Part shown: positions 12,001 to 24,900 of the stretch, piece by piece
How the letters are laid out: the number at the start of each line of letters is the position of its first letter
How positions within the stretch are numbered: the stretch's first letter is position 1
From: Hygrophila difformis
Taxonomy: Eukaryota > Streptophyta > Magnoliopsida > Lamiales > Acanthaceae
Reading direction: 5' to 3'
Assembly: GCA_030278955.1 (NCBI GenBank)
Contig: JAOANR010000010.1
Location: 20,242,444 to 20,306,443, forward strand
Length of the DNA: 64,000 nt
Notes under the pieces: model-generated
The model's input: the letters and a program-made list of their open reading frames with translations, nothing else
What the model was told of the DNA's origin: nothing
Databases searched by the model: none
Translations under genes and position numbers: made by a program

Positions 12001-12444
12001 TGAAATCCCCATGGCTTTGAAATATTAAATCGAATAAGCAAAAAAATAGAGGATTACAGGCAATTTTACCTAAGGAGATAATGGTGGTGGTAGATTTGTC
12101 CGACCAGGTTCCGAAGGCGGTGAGGAACTAACCGCAGAGGCAGCGCAATAACCTCAGAGGCGGCGATTCCTAAGTGAGGGGCGACGCTTCGTGACTGCAA
12201 CGACAACTGGTGAAGAGACGACGGCTCCGTAGGGTTACTGTGTAATGTGAAGGGGAAAACAGGGCACAACGAACAAGAAATGGGAAGAAGGGAAATCGGG
12301 CACAATTAGATCCAAGCCAACGTGTCATTTCATGAATTTGGAGAACCACTGGAATGCCAACACGTGCGATGGTTGAAGGTAAAAACAAAAATACAGAAAG
12401 GAAACTCCGTAAATCCCAGACAGGTTTGCAGTATATATAGTATA
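12001..12444 (-). mobile_element. Partial third Helitron copy with leader-like exon
   Basis: Immediately beyond the CTAG at 12445, reading leftward on the minus strand, comes an AT-rich TATA run. A GC-richer leader follows, with a plausible exon (about 12300-12073) ending in a splice-donor-like CTTAG/GTAAAA. The layout resembles the 5' parts of the two Helitrons to the right. No protein family was recognised and the 3' end was not found. Confidence 0.3.
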
Positions 12445-14430
12445 CTAGTATTCTACGGTAGCGTGCGCCACGCTGCGCGCACCCCGGTGAGGAAAAAACA
12501 TTATGGAAAACTGTAGTAAGACATTCAAATAACAATGTATTAATTGAAGAAACGATATTGTATAACACTCGTTGCATTGTAGAAATGCATTAATACCAGT
12601 GCTACTCCAGTAATACCTAATTGAAGGACATGCTTTCCTCATTTTCTGGTGCAAAAAGTTTTCTTCCCAGCCTGTAATTTCAATATCAATTGAGATGCCA
12701 GTACTGAGTTTGCTTCAACCTTTCTTTTTGGTAATGAAAAACTGAAAAACGTGAGATATAGATTGATCCACTAAAGTAAATCCCACATACGTTCAAACAT
12801 CTCAAATACTGTTGACGCATAAACGCATTAACAAAAGCACTTTCTTCTTCATAACTTTTGCCTTTAGCTCTCAAAATCACAAAAAAAAAAAGGCACTAAT
12901 CAAAGCTTCATCAGCACCACACAACAGAAAATCAAGAGAGGCCTAAGCTTCTGCCTCTGATGGATTTTTCCTGGTAATCAAAATTTGAGGCAAGTGCACC
13001 TAACCCAAAAACCAATAGCAACAATCAAACCTTTATTCAAACCATAACCTCTCAAAACACAGATAAACCAACAAATTTCACTACACCTGATTAAAAGAAA
13101 TTGCATAAAATGCGTGATTGCTGAAATATGACAAAGCAAACGGCATCAAAGATAGATGCTTTTGAAGCTGAATAAGCGAACAAATAAGTAAAACCCCGAA
13201 GCTAATAATAGTCCCGACCATGTCAAGATATATGTATATTAGATATATTAGCTGGAGTGTCTTCGACTTGAGTGATTATATAGTTGTCGTGTAAGCATTT
13301 CATCTGGATTTATTCCTAGAAGTTTGTGTGTATGTTCTTTAAATGCAACACAATGAAGAACATTTGTTTCATCTTCAATTAGCAGATTGACTTTTATCTT
13401 GTAAAAGTTGATTGGCAGGTATGTGTAAGTTTCCTAAATAGAAGATTAATGTGTGCTATGGGGTTGGTTTAACTGAAAAACAAATACCTTTGTTCACCTA
13501 GTCGAGTTTGTGCACCTCCAAAACAATGGTACAGTATGTTTGGTGGTTCTTGTGTACCAGTCTTGCATTTAGGGCAAGCTTTGCAGATAATGTTGGCCTC
13601 GTCTGCTGTGGGTATTTGAAATGTTGCAAGGCATTGATACTCGCCCTGTTAAAACAAAGAGAAGTTTATGACAGAAATATTTGTGCTTATTTTTGAACGT
13701 GTAGTATGCCTACTGGAGATGATTGTAGGATAGCTAAAATGTTGCTTTGAACGAAGAAGAGTTGAGAGATAGAAGAGATTCATAAAATATGAAACCACGT
13801 AATGATAAATAATGATTTATAAGCACATTGAAAATGAGATAGTCCAATGCAAAAATCCATATCCAGTAAGAACACCATCAGACCTCAAACTGAAAAACCA
13901 TGGCATTAAAGATAAAAATCTTAGTGTGTCACGGAAAAATCCACTTTCTACTGGAAAATATAAGGATGATCTGCGGATGGAGGGACAACGCGGGAGAGCG
14001 CGCCGGGTCGCAGGAGCTTATGGCCGCACGAAGGCCAGGTGGGTTGCAGGAGGCGGGGGACGGCAGTACCGGGCGGTGGAGGAGCGGGGAGGTGGTGACC
14101 CGGCACCGCGACCCACACAGCGGCGATTGAAGAGAAGTGAAGGGCGGATGGCGGAGCAGGGGCTGAAGACTGCCGATTCACGGGGACCTGGTGGCCGGCG
14201 GCAGGGGCCTAACGACGAGCGCGAACGTTTACACGGACGGAGCATTCCGGCGAAATTAAATTAGGACAGCTCGGACGATGCCTTCGAAAGCGCCACCAAC
14301 ACAAGAGATGTGAAATTACCTGGGACCTGTCATAAGAGAAGCAGTAGTTTAGAGGGAGGGCAAAAAAGGAAAGTTAACCCTACATTTACTATTGCTGGTA
14401 ACAGTACTCACCGGTTAGCATATATATATA
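12445..14430 (-). mobile_element. Helitron copy 2 of a head-to-tail array
   Basis: On the minus strand the right end starts with a TA run. It continues through CTGTTACCAGCAATAGTAAA (14404-14385), closely similar to the 5' region of the larger Helitron. The left end is a hairpin with stem GTGCGC/GCGCAC, followed by CTAG (12448-12445) and T. The 5' TC dinucleotide is not obvious at the junction with the neighbouring copy. A GC-rich leader occupies 13970-14330. A cysteine-rich candidate exon at about 13500-13645 follows an acceptor (TTTTAACAG), with two CxxC pairs; I could not identify its source gene. Confidence 0.5.
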
Positions 14431-14839
14431 CTAGAACTCTTCCTCGCACGCTACGCCGCGCGAATCTGAGCCGAAACAATTGTTAAAATAAATTGTTACA
14501 GTAGAACAATAACTGTAGAGCTCTTAATATGTTAAACAATGTATCCATTCACAACCATAATATATTACAAACTTATGCTCAAAGAATATAGACATTGTTG
14601 ACAGTTGGATTACTTTGAAGAAGTTCCATAATGTTCAACTTCCTTCAGAACATCTTGTGAATGAGCCTGCACCGCTACAATAACCTCCATTCAATTCCTC
14701 TCCCACAGTACCAAACAATGAAATTGAACCAATATTTTGAAGCTAAAATATATAATCGAGAACTGAGAACGAAGTTTCCATATATCAATTTGTCAAATCC
14801 CAAATCATAAACAAATACCTAAATCAAACTACAGATAGA

Positions 14840-15040
14840 CCTAGAGGCCAAGAACTCTTACAGGCTTACAGGCGAAGGCCGACCCTTCTGCACCACCGTC
14901 ATTGCAAACCCTAGTGCCATAATTCCAACGGGAGAAGAACATCGAGATTGCTAAAAAGAGCGAAATATGGTAGTGGAGCGACACAAAGGGTATGCGGCGT
15001 TGTACCATTAGCACAGTACCCCTGGAGAAGAAGAGCAAGT
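14840..15040 (-). other. Leader-like segment inside the Helitron, unidentified
   Basis: The minus strand reads like a 5' leader plus short open frame, with an ATG at about 14935. The segment may be a captured first exon. I do not recognise the encoded peptide. A further candidate exon with an open frame lies at about 15495-15630, also unidentified. Confidence 0.25.
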
Positions 15041-16187
15041 GAAATCTGGTAGTGGACTTGACACGTAAAGCTAGGTTGTAATTGTTGTACAGTAACTTTA
15101 TGAGGACATAAATAATAAATCCCTTATGTCATGGTAGAGCTGCTCAATTACCAATGAGGTATAATGAGGGCTTTAAAGAACACAAAAACCATATAGAGAT
15201 GTTGTCTTACATGAGGAAAAGCTAGACATTCTCTGCACATATCTGTTCAAGAGATTATCATCTGCAACTATGTCCTGAATAAAATCCGGTCATTGATACA
15301 TTAATGGGCAAACATTGCCAAACACCACCACAATCTATTTTTTTTCAAGCAAAATGAAAGAAAATAAACAAAGGGGGCTTATAAACTTGGATTCAAACAA
15401 ACATATGATAATTAAAATGTGTTTTGAATTAGAGCGTCTACCAAAATGCAATGGGAGCTCTATGAAAGGAAAATGCATGACCTACAACTTCAGGATCTGA
15501 AATTGGTACGGATGTTCTTGATTTGTGATTGGAATCAACCCTCTGTTCAACATAAATAATCCTAATGCCCACAAGTTGGTGTCCCACCAAGTAGCAGTGG
15601 CCTTTCCTGGGCATTCGAGCATCACTTAATAAATTGAATGCAATGTCCCATTAGGAATGACGGATTCAAAAAAATTAATGGAACATATGTTAAAAAAAAA
15701 ACTCAAAAATCACACAAAGAAGAGAATTATAATGGTTTGAATTTTTTAGACTTTCAGCTAGTTTATAAAAGCAAGAAAGAAAAAAAAAATGTGCCCATAA
15801 TTTTTTTTTGAAGCCAATGAACACTCACATCGAGTAAAATAGCATTCAATTATAAGTCCATGAGGCGTTTAGTCCCTACGCAACAAATATAAACTTCCAT
15901 TTGAGGAGATCCTCTCAACAAAAACTGAATATGGTCAAATGGCTTTGGAACTAACCTCTGCAAATACAGAAACAATTTTAGGAAGATGTTGATTGTTGGG
16001 GCCCAAAAGTTCCCTATCAGACCTGAAATGGGAAATACCACTGTCAGTATATACAAGCAGAACAAAAAAAAAAGGTACCATACAATAATTGGGGCTAGAA
16101 ATGAGAAATCAATTTAGCAAACAAAATTGAACACCTAAGGGCAAATGATATAATAATGAGAGAAAGAACACTAATAATAACATGTAC

Positions 16188-16280
16188 CGCAGTAAGTAAA
16201 GTGCATATGGTGCCCAGTGTAAAAGCCCCACGACCAAATGGAAGGGTAGTAGTGCTTTGAGCATGATGCCAGAGCTGAGT
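16188..16280 (-). pseudogene. Captured exon of APC1 (second of two)
   Basis: On the minus strand a 93-nt, phase-0 segment follows TTTTGCAG and ends before GTACATG. It encodes 31 residues beginning TQLWHHAQSTTTLPFGRG and ending in a CTLLTA block. This resembles the PC-repeat region of plant anaphase-promoting complex subunit 1, a scaffold of the cell-cycle ubiquitin ligase. It continues the reading of the exon at 16790-16873 across an intron of about 500 bp, so a genomic piece with its intron was captured. Only about 60 residues of a protein of well over 1,500 residues are present, so it cannot supply APC1 function. Confidence 0.65.
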
Positions 16281-16789
16281 CTGCAAAACTATCTGGGTGG
16301 ACCACATCTTTGATTAAAAATTGATCGAACCATGAAATATCAGAGGAAAGGAAACATCAATGTGATTGCAATTTAACTGAAACTATTCTGTGATGTGCAC
16401 AGATAGAAGTGCATAGAATAGCAGGCTTGACAAAAAAGAGGATGGAAGCCAATACATAAATATTTGCATTGTGACAACTTATCAACGTTGCCAGTAAAAA
16501 CAGAAGCATTCAAGCCTTCGCATAACAATGACACATTCAAGCCTCAGCATAACAACAAATAATGCAAAACCACTTCTAGGGTAAAAGATAAGCCTTCGGA
16601 TCAAATCTGCATAACTGAGATGCCAGCGCATGAGGTTCTAAATTACGAAGAAAATAAAATGAAAGTTATGTGACACAACAATATCTCACCCAGTCATTAA
16701 ATTGCAGTGTAACATCTACATCAACAAGAAACTTCACAGTTTGATATCGAAAATAAGGACAAAAATAGAAGTACATGAGCAGAAGATAC

Positions 16790-16873
16790 CTGTTGGAAAT
16801 CCTGATCTGAAGCTGTGGGATTAACAGGTGTCTGAATAGCAACAAGTCTTGCAGAACATAAAAGACGTCTAAC
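16790..16873 (-). pseudogene. Captured exon of APC1 (first of two)
   Basis: An 84-nt, phase-0 exon flanked by an AG acceptor (CATAG) and a GT donor (GTATCTTC) on the minus strand. The 28 residues include RRLLCSARLVAIQTPVNPT. I read this as the stretch just upstream of the LPFGRGAFTL block of plant APC1, because the two exons join in phase into one plausible APC1 segment. The identification rests on that continuity and on memory of the family, so an alignment is desirable. Confidence 0.55.
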
Positions 16874-17388
16874 CTATGAAAATGATGATTGATATATTAT
16901 ATCCAATTTTAGTGAAAGTTACATACATAAATACATACATAAAAACAAAAGCAGCATCATAAAACAACCAATTTACGATATAAATGTTTGCCAGATTTAT
17001 ATCAACACATGGAAAACAACATTTAGAAAAGTTCATAAATGAATGACAAAAGATCGAAGAATAAAGTAAAATTGAAAAGTATCAACACCCAACAACCAAG
17101 GAAGCAAGAGTATTGTACATGCACCCATTTAAGGAAAGTGAAGCAGAAATTTCAGTTTTAAAATCCAAATAATTATTGCAGACAAATACTAATTGATTTA
17201 GAACTCTTGTTGGCAGCAAGCTACAACATTTTATGCATGGTCTTAGGTGATTTCAAATAATAATTTATTTTAAATCTAACAAAGGAGGGCATGCTCAAAA
17301 AATATTCAATAACAAAATGCCAGAGACAGGTTTATGTTTTATAACATATTCGTAATAGATGGTACAAAAAAAAAAACCAATAACAGAC

Positions 17389-17451
17389 CTGGGAGCAAAG
17401 ATTCTCAGTTTTATCGAGCAGAAGTTCAATTTTCTCTCCACGATCCAGAAC
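17389..17451 (-). pseudogene. Captured exon of a VAMP71-type R-SNARE
   Basis: A 63-nt, phase-0 exon lies between TTGTTGCAG and a GTCTGT donor on the minus strand. It encodes 21 residues, VLDRGEKIELLLDKTENL plus CSQ. This is the start of the R-SNARE (synaptobrevin) coiled-coil motif of plant longin-type VAMP7 proteins, which mediate vesicle fusion at the vacuole. The zero-layer arginine region and transmembrane tail of the source gene are absent. It sits between a WD40 exon and APC1 exons in the same orientation, which no normal gene would have. Confidence 0.75.
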
Positions 17452-17811
17452 CTGCAACAACAATCGTCCTTAATACAACCTTTTGTAAAAGGGTAAAATA
17501 AATCAGGGCACATTTTCGTGTTGAGAATTACTTTTGACTGTTTTTAAAAGAATGTTTCAATTTACTTATTAACCGTCTTCTTATCACGTTTTGAAAAGTT
17601 CACCTGCATCATTAAAGCAAAATTAATGTTCAATTTACTTATTACTTTTGCTCGACCCGCCATTAATTTTGATTGGCGCGGTACCATTACTTTCTAATGT
17701 TCACCTGCATCCTCACGCTGTTGGCTTCTTCAGATACTTTCGAGGCTCATCTATGATTTTCAAAAACTTTAAAGCAAGATTAATAAATTGCAAAGACCAA
17801 GGGCTGTAATA

Positions 17812-17846
<35 letters not shown>

Positions 17847-18409
17847 TAATAGAAGACATCCAAGAATCAAATTACATAAAAAATTATGCATATGACCAGA
17901 CTTTAAATTTAAAATGCCTCGTTAAAGTTAAGCATTAACCACAGATATAGGAGCATTGAATTTGAGGGGAAACCCAAGCATATGGGCCAAGTTCAGAAAA
18001 GTTGTGACCAATGGATAACAACAAATTCAGTAATAGAATGCTACCAGAAATCCGACACATACATAAAAAATTCTTGTTAATCAGGATTCAATTAAACATA
18101 AAACAAAAACCCACTGGCAGAATCAAAACCATCTTAAGGCGAAGATATATATCCCATCATTCATATAGAACTACATCAATATTTCATAACAGAACCCAAA
18201 TTTGTCTTACGAATTATGCAAAAAAGCATCACTTCCAAATGAAATGCTAAACAAAAAAGGCATGAAAATAACCAAAATGGTTTTTAATTGACAGCTAAAA
18301 TAATTAACAACAATTCTTAAAGAGAAGTGCAGTCACACTTCTCCATCTAGACAGAAGGGAATGTCCATTAAAGGATATTTGCAACAATTCTTGGAACGAT
18401 TTTTTTATA

Positions 18410-18666
18410 CCTCTGTTCTCATATAATTGCTCCACTTCTGCATTTCACGCAGTCCAAGACACATTTTAAAATGTTTATAACTCAAATTGTATATAAGTAA
18501 AAATTATAAAAATTTAGTATTCTAAAACTACGTGATTAGACGAATCTAACAAGATCTCACTTGACTATGTTTTATATTATAGAACTATGTCAAAAATTTT
18601 GATCAAAGTTACTTGATGAATAGTTACTACTATGCAATGGGAGCATTTAAATGAGAACGGAGGAAG
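18410..18666. mobile_element. Mariner-type MITE inside the Helitron
   Basis: The ends CCTCTGTTCTCAT and ATGAGAACGGAGGAAG are inverted and flanked by TA. The interior shares the GACGAATCTAACAAGATC word with the MITEs at 7488 and 37117. It lies in a non-coding part between the WD40 and VAMP fragments. Confidence 0.75.
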
Positions 18667-18832
18667 TATGAAGCAAAAACAGTGGCAGCGCCGGTGTGGC
18701 ACACCACACCCTAACAATGCCATCATCTCCACTGGAGAAAAGCTACCAATGCAATAACTGAACAGATTGATTCACACATACTCCCTCAGCTAAGAATTTA
18801 GAAAAAGTACTAATTTAGCAAATAGAACTCAC

Positions 18833-18953
18833 AAGCAACAGATTCGGATCATGATGAAAAGTAACACTGGTCACAGCTCCTCTGTGCCCCTTGAAATAAT
18901 TGAGTGCAGCAGCGGAGGTGTGGCAAAGCACATGGTGGCGCAAGCACTGGTTG
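18833..18953 (-). pseudogene. Captured exon of a TORMOZ/UTP13-like WD40 protein
   Basis: A 121-nt minus-strand segment is bounded by an AG and a GTGAGT donor. In one frame it reads LNYFKGHRGAVTSVTFHHDP followed by NLLL. The GH dipeptide and the V-S-V-F-H-P pattern are those of a WD40 repeat, closest in my memory to TORMOZ/UTP13 (U3 snoRNP processome), where CTHYFRGHKGVVSSILFHP occurs. One blade cannot form a propeller. It is the first fragment downstream of the new leader exon. Other WD40 families remain possible. Confidence 0.5.
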
Positions 18954-19212
18954 CTCCCAAATCCCAATTAAAGTGAAATTACACCAAAAGAATCACTCAA
19001 ATTCGACTGCAATTCAAAACCCCCAAAACACTAACCCTAAAATTTAATCCCAAACCCTTTGTACAACCCCCCTTCTTGCGCGACAAAACCATCAATAACC
19101 AAAGCGATCAAATTTACTGAAAAGCAAAACAAAGTAAAGACGATTGGCGCTAACAACGATGTGAGACGCCGAACAAATTGAAGAAAGAATCGTTACCTTA
19201 ATCGGTTTCTGG

Positions 19213-21738
19213 TGTAACACCCCGGATTTGGTCACCAGGCCGGGACGCTACCGCCACACCCTTCCAAACAAGACCCGATTAAATCGAGCTTATTTAAAAG
19301 GATGCTAAGGCTTAAGTTGCATCATTGACTTAAAAATATTTAAAAACCATTCAAATAAGCCCGAAGTTTAATAAGAGTATAACACACATAATAATAATAA
19401 GCAGTGCGGAAGCAAAAATAAACAGGGCCAAAACATGCGGCCAAAACCAGAGTCTAAGTCCAATGCATAAATTTAAATAAATAAAATGCGACAAGTCTTC
19501 TTTTAAAAATGGAAATCCCATCCCTCCATGCGATGCTTACTCTGCGAAATCTGAAAGGAAAATAAAACAACAATTTATCAGTACAAAGGTACTGCGTAAG
19601 TTAATATATAGCACAACGAATTTTAAAAGTTTTTAGGAGAATATACAAAATAATATATTTATTTAAAAGACGAGTAAATAAAATTAATTTAAAAACCTCT
19701 TACACATATTCCACGAACACTTTTCCAATGTTAGTTATGATCGAGGACACCCCATTAGCATATCCTAGGGACGAACCCACAGGACCAACCTTTGGGACTT
19801 TATACCCACAAGGACTCAAACATATCCTAGGGACGAACCCTTGGGATCAACCTCTGGGACTCGTACCCACGAGGTAAGTGCATGCAGCGGACCCTATACA
19901 GACACACTCCGGAGCCCTAGATAACCCATACGGATACATCTAGGAGTATAGACTCATACATCACAATAATCAATGCCGTTTTGGCTACAAAAGAGGGGGC
20001 GACATAATTTTCACCACATTGGGCATCCCACTCGATCAAAACTTACAAAGTTTTAAAACCACATTTTATCATTTCATAACATCTCCACATTTCCAGAATC
20101 CATATTCTTCAAAAATGAGTAACACTCGACTCATAGTTCATCGAATAATCAAAATAGCATTTACCGATTAAAGGTAACACTGTGGCAGTTTTCGAAATCA
20201 CATTTAAAAATGCAACAAATTATTTTTAAAAATTCTGGAAAAATTACAGTAGCTAGAAAACATCAAAATAAGCATTTTTCATAGAAATAGCCATCTCATA
20301 ATTCGGACTCTAAACTGGTCATTTTAATTGATTTCAGAAAGCTATTGAATTACAATTTCTCTTGCTTCAGTAAATTCGACCACAGTGAGTTCAAAAATTC
20401 ATAACAATTTCATATGTGCTCCAAAAATCATGAAATTGTACAGGGATGTTCTAGACACATAATGGAACAAATTTCGTGAAGACATCAAGCACTAAAAACG
20501 TCCATAGGCGAGAGTGATTCGAACAACAAAACTGACTACATACATTCATCAAAACTGTTCACACATACGCAGAAAATACCAGATCGAATTTGGATGAACA
20601 AAACATGTCCAAAAATTACAAACATTTACAGAGAGCATCTTTAGGACGTTAGGAACAAGTTTCATTTTGGAAGGTTCTCCTAAAAATGTACGGATCATGG
20701 TCGAATTCATAGAACAATAAAATTGGTCATAGGAAAACCCTATTTGGCAGATTTTGTCAAATGAGAAGATAACCCTATATCTCGAGTTATACTCAACCAA
20801 AACTCCTAAAAATCGACGTGCACAATACTAACTTACATGAGATGAGTTTAGGATCGAAATTCCCCTTGGTAGAATCCCCGAGATCGCCCGGAACAGCCCC
20901 ACGAATCAACACCTCCCTCCGATTGAATCTATTTTGGAGTTGTCGAAAGAATTCTTAGTTCTAGGCAACAAACTCAAATCTAAAACCAATGGAATGAAGT
21001 AGAACTCTTACCTAACCTTAGAAGAAAGGATTGGATCACTTGAACACGTCCAACTCTCTGCCAAGATGATGAACAACTCACAAAACTCTCACCACTCAAC
21101 TGTGATTCTAATTTTCGAATGAATTGCAAATGAGTGGAATGGAGGCTGAGTAGGAGATATTTATAGAGGTTTAATAGCTTCAATTGCTGCCATGGGATAG
21201 TGGGGAGGTGAGGGAACAATTTCCAACCCATAACCCCCGAATTATTACCCTCAAACCTCATCCATTTCCCCCACTCCTCTCATAGCTCCATAGGATCCTC
21301 CAAGGTGGGTTGTGGGAGCTTAATGACTGAGTTTGTGGGGTGTTAATGCATCCCAATCCAATCATAACATCCCCACAACGTCCACAATGCCTGATGATTG
21401 AATTCAAACCAATTGAAAACGTGCCAAGTCGAAAATCAATGCCAAAAACGAGTGTAACGCTCGTCAGCCGCAGCTGCTGCTGGTGGCGCGCTGGTGGCGC
21501 GCTGCGCGCGGCCACCGCGCGAATTTTTTTTTTTTTACTTAAATATTATGATTTTAATCTTTTAAAAATCATAATATGAATTATCCGAAATATTTGGGAT
21601 ACTTCGATACCTCTATCCCGAGTCGCGACTATCCGAAATATTTAATTCTGTTCTCTCGGAATTAATTCGATTTCGATAATTAAATCAAATTCTTAAACTT
21701 CGGATTTAAAACTTGATGTCGATTTCTCGGGTATTACA
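19213..21738 (-). repeat. 3' LTR of the Tekay element
   Basis: Reads TGTAATACCCGAG...CCGGGGTGTTACA on the minus strand. A TATA box (TATAAATA, 21165-21158) lies downstream of a CG-rich palindromic block (21486-21520). This LTR carries an extra GGTGGCGCGCT repeat compared with the 5' copy. Confidence 0.95.
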
Positions 21739-21741
21739 GTC

Positions 21742-21752
21742 TACCCTCCTTA
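21742..21752 (-). other. Polypurine tract
   Basis: AAGGAGGGTAG on the minus strand lies next to the 3' LTR (21738) and would prime plus-strand DNA synthesis. A second purine run (CCTAAGGGGGGGAGGA, about 21905-21890) lies just upstream. Both are also present in the truncated relative at 58457-58680. Confidence 0.7.
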
Positions 21753-21931
21753 GAAATCAACTTCGTCCTCGAAGTTGGGTCGCATTCGGACTAATAGTAA
21801 TGCATGCAATAATTGACACGCATAAAATATTTGAGGTTTGAAAATTAAATTCTTACCTCGGCGCGTGTCGACTCCCTGCGGGGTATCACATCCTCCCCCC
21901 CTTAGGACTACAGTTATGTCCCCATAACTGC

Positions 21932-24900
21932 TCACGAGTCGTGTTGAAAAAGGTTGGGATATTTCTGCTTCATATCCGATTCCAACTCCCACGTCGCTTC
22001 TTCGGTACCATGATTAGACCATAGTACCTTTACCATTCTCACGGTCTTGTTTCTTGTGACTCTTTCTTTGACGTCCAGTATCTCGATCGGATACTCCTCA
22101 TACGTCAGGTCATCATCCAGCTCAATCACATCAGTTTGCAAGACATGAGTTGGATCGTGCACATATTTCTTCAGCTGAGAAACATGAAACACGTTGTGCA
22201 CCCGTGATAATTCCGGTGGAAGAGCCAATCGGTAAGCCAAGGTACCTACACGGTCTAAAATCTCGTATGGACCAATGTAACGAGGACTCAGCTTCCCTCG
22301 TTTGCCAAATCGCATCACTCCCTTCATGGGTGACACCTTTAGCATAACCTTGTCTCCCACTTGGAATTCGAACTCTTGTCGCCTCGTATCGGCATAGCTC
22401 TTTTGGCGATCTTGTGCGGCCTTCATCTTTTGTTGGACAATCTGGATCTGTTTACTCATATCTTCAATGAGCTGAGGTCCAACAACTACAGAATTTTCAT
22501 CCTTTGTCCAGCATATCGGACTGCGACACTTGCGTCCATAGAGAGCTTCGAACGGTGCCATGCCAATACTAGCATGGTAACTGTTGTTATACGAGAATTC
22601 TATTAGCGGTAAGTGGTTCTCCCAACTTCCCTTGAATTCAAGAACACACGCTCTAAGCATATCTTCAAGTGTTTGTATCGTCCGCTCAGTTTGACCGTCG
22701 GTCATCGGATGAAAGGCTGTGCTCATCTTGATTTGGGTTCCCAAGGCTTCTTGTAATTTTGTCCAAAAATTTGAGACAAATCTACTGTCTCGGTCCGAAA
22801 TAATATCATGTGGCACTCCGTGCCTTCGAACCACATTATCGATATATGCCTTGGCTAGTTGATCCATCGACCAATTGTCTTTCATTGGTATAAAGATTGC
22901 AGTCTTTGTTAACCGATCAACAATTACCCAAATTTTGTTCATCCCTCGAGGCGATCTTGGTAAACCCGAGACAAAGTCCATGGAAATACTATCCCATTTC
23001 CAACTTGGGACCTCCAACGGTTTCACCAATCCCAATGGCTTTTGCCGTACTGCCTTTACTTTTTGGCAAGTTATGCATTTAGCCACAAAATCCGCAACAT
23101 CTTTCTTCATCCTCGGCCACCAATAGATTTTCTTCAAATCTTTGTACAACTTATCACCGCCAGGGTGTACCGAATATGGCGTTCTGTGGCCTTCTTCCAT
23201 CAATTTTTGCTTCAATTCCTCACACTTGTGAGGAACACACCACCTCCCTTTAAAACGGATACTCCCGTCATCGTGGATTGCGAATCCTACCGCTTTTCCC
23301 TCGTCCATCTTCTCCTTGATCCTCTTGAGATTCTCATCGTCCGGCTGAGCTGCCATAATCTCGTCAAATACGGTAGATTCAATCGTCACGGCATTCACCC
23401 TTTCTACCACAGTCCCATAATGGACTAGTTCAGTTTCCAACCTTGCTAAGTCCATATATAGTCCTGACGGTAAAATAAGAGTGTTTGTCGTGTGCTTCGC
23501 CTTTCGACTTAATGCGTCTGCCACGACGTTTGCTTTTCCTTCATGATAGGCTATCTCCAGGTCGTAGTCCTTGATTAACTCAAGCCATCTCCGCTGCCTC
23601 ATATTTAACTCCTTTTGAGTAAATATGTACTTGAGGCTCTTGTGATCCGTGAACATCCGACACGTTCGTCCGTATAAGTAGTGTCGCCAAATCTTGAGAG
23701 CGAACACCACCGCGGCTAATTCTAGATCGTGCGTCGGATAATTCTCCTCATGCGGCTTGAGCTGTCGCGATGCGTAGGAAATAACCCTCTGGTTTTGCAT
23801 AAGTACACACCCGAGTCCTTCTTTTGAAGCGTCACTGTACACTTCAAAATCTTCCGTTTCTGATGGAAGTATCAGGACTGGCGCTGTTGTAAGTCTTTTC
23901 TTGAGTTCTTGGAAAGACTTTTCGCACTCTGTAGTCCATTCGAACTTTAACCCCTTCTTCAGCAGTTGGGTCATTGGCCTTGCAATCTTGGAAAAATCTT
24001 TCACGAACCTTCTGTAGTATCCGGCTAGTCCAAGAAAGCTTCTTACTTCTGTCTGACTCGTCGGTGCCGGCCAATCAATCACTGCCGATATTTTTGCCGG
24101 GTCAACCGACACTCCCTTAGCCGATACTATGTGCCCCAAGAATGCGACTTCCTTCATCCAAAACTCGCATTTCGACAGTTTTGCGTACAACTGATTTCTC
24201 CTCAGAGTTCTGAGCACTTGATGCAAGTGTTTCGTATGCTCCTCATCGTCCCTTGAGTAAACTAGAATGTCATCGATGAATACGATGACACAAGAATCCA
24301 GCAACTCTCGGAAAACACTATTCATGAGGTTCATGAATACTGCGGGAGCGTTTGTGAGACCAAAGGACATTACGGTAAATTCGTAGTGCCCATATCTCGT
24401 ACGAAACGCTGTCTTCGGTATATCCTTCTCGGCTATACGCAGTTGGTGGTACCCCGATCTCAGGTCGATCTTGGAAAATACCGAAGCTCCTCTCAGTTGA
24501 TCGAAAAGGTCTTCGATCCTGGGTAGCGGGTACTTGTTCTTAATCGTGACTTGATTAAGACCTCTGTAGTCTATGCATAACCGAAGTCCACCGTCCTTCT
24601 TTTTAACGAATAGGACTGGCGCTCCCCAAGGTGACGTACTCGGTCGAATATAACCTTTTGATAACAACTCTTCTAGTTGTTCCTTCAGCTCTTTCATTTC
24701 TGCTGGTGCCATGCGATATGGTGCCTTGGATACCGGTTCGGCTCCAGGTATCAGATCAATCGTGAACTCAATCTCTCGCTCAGGTGGCATCCCTGGAATA
24801 TCTTCTGGGAAAACGTCAGGATATTCATTTATGACTGGGATCTCGTCTATCTTGTTTCCCTCATCGTTGAGGTTATGCACATAGCATGCATATAAGTGAT

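Noticed and set aside
13812..14264. 150-codon + frame, arginine- and glycine-rich, with overlapping frames on the other strand
   Set aside because: It is open in several frames because of high GC content in the Helitron leader region; no domain and low-complexity composition.
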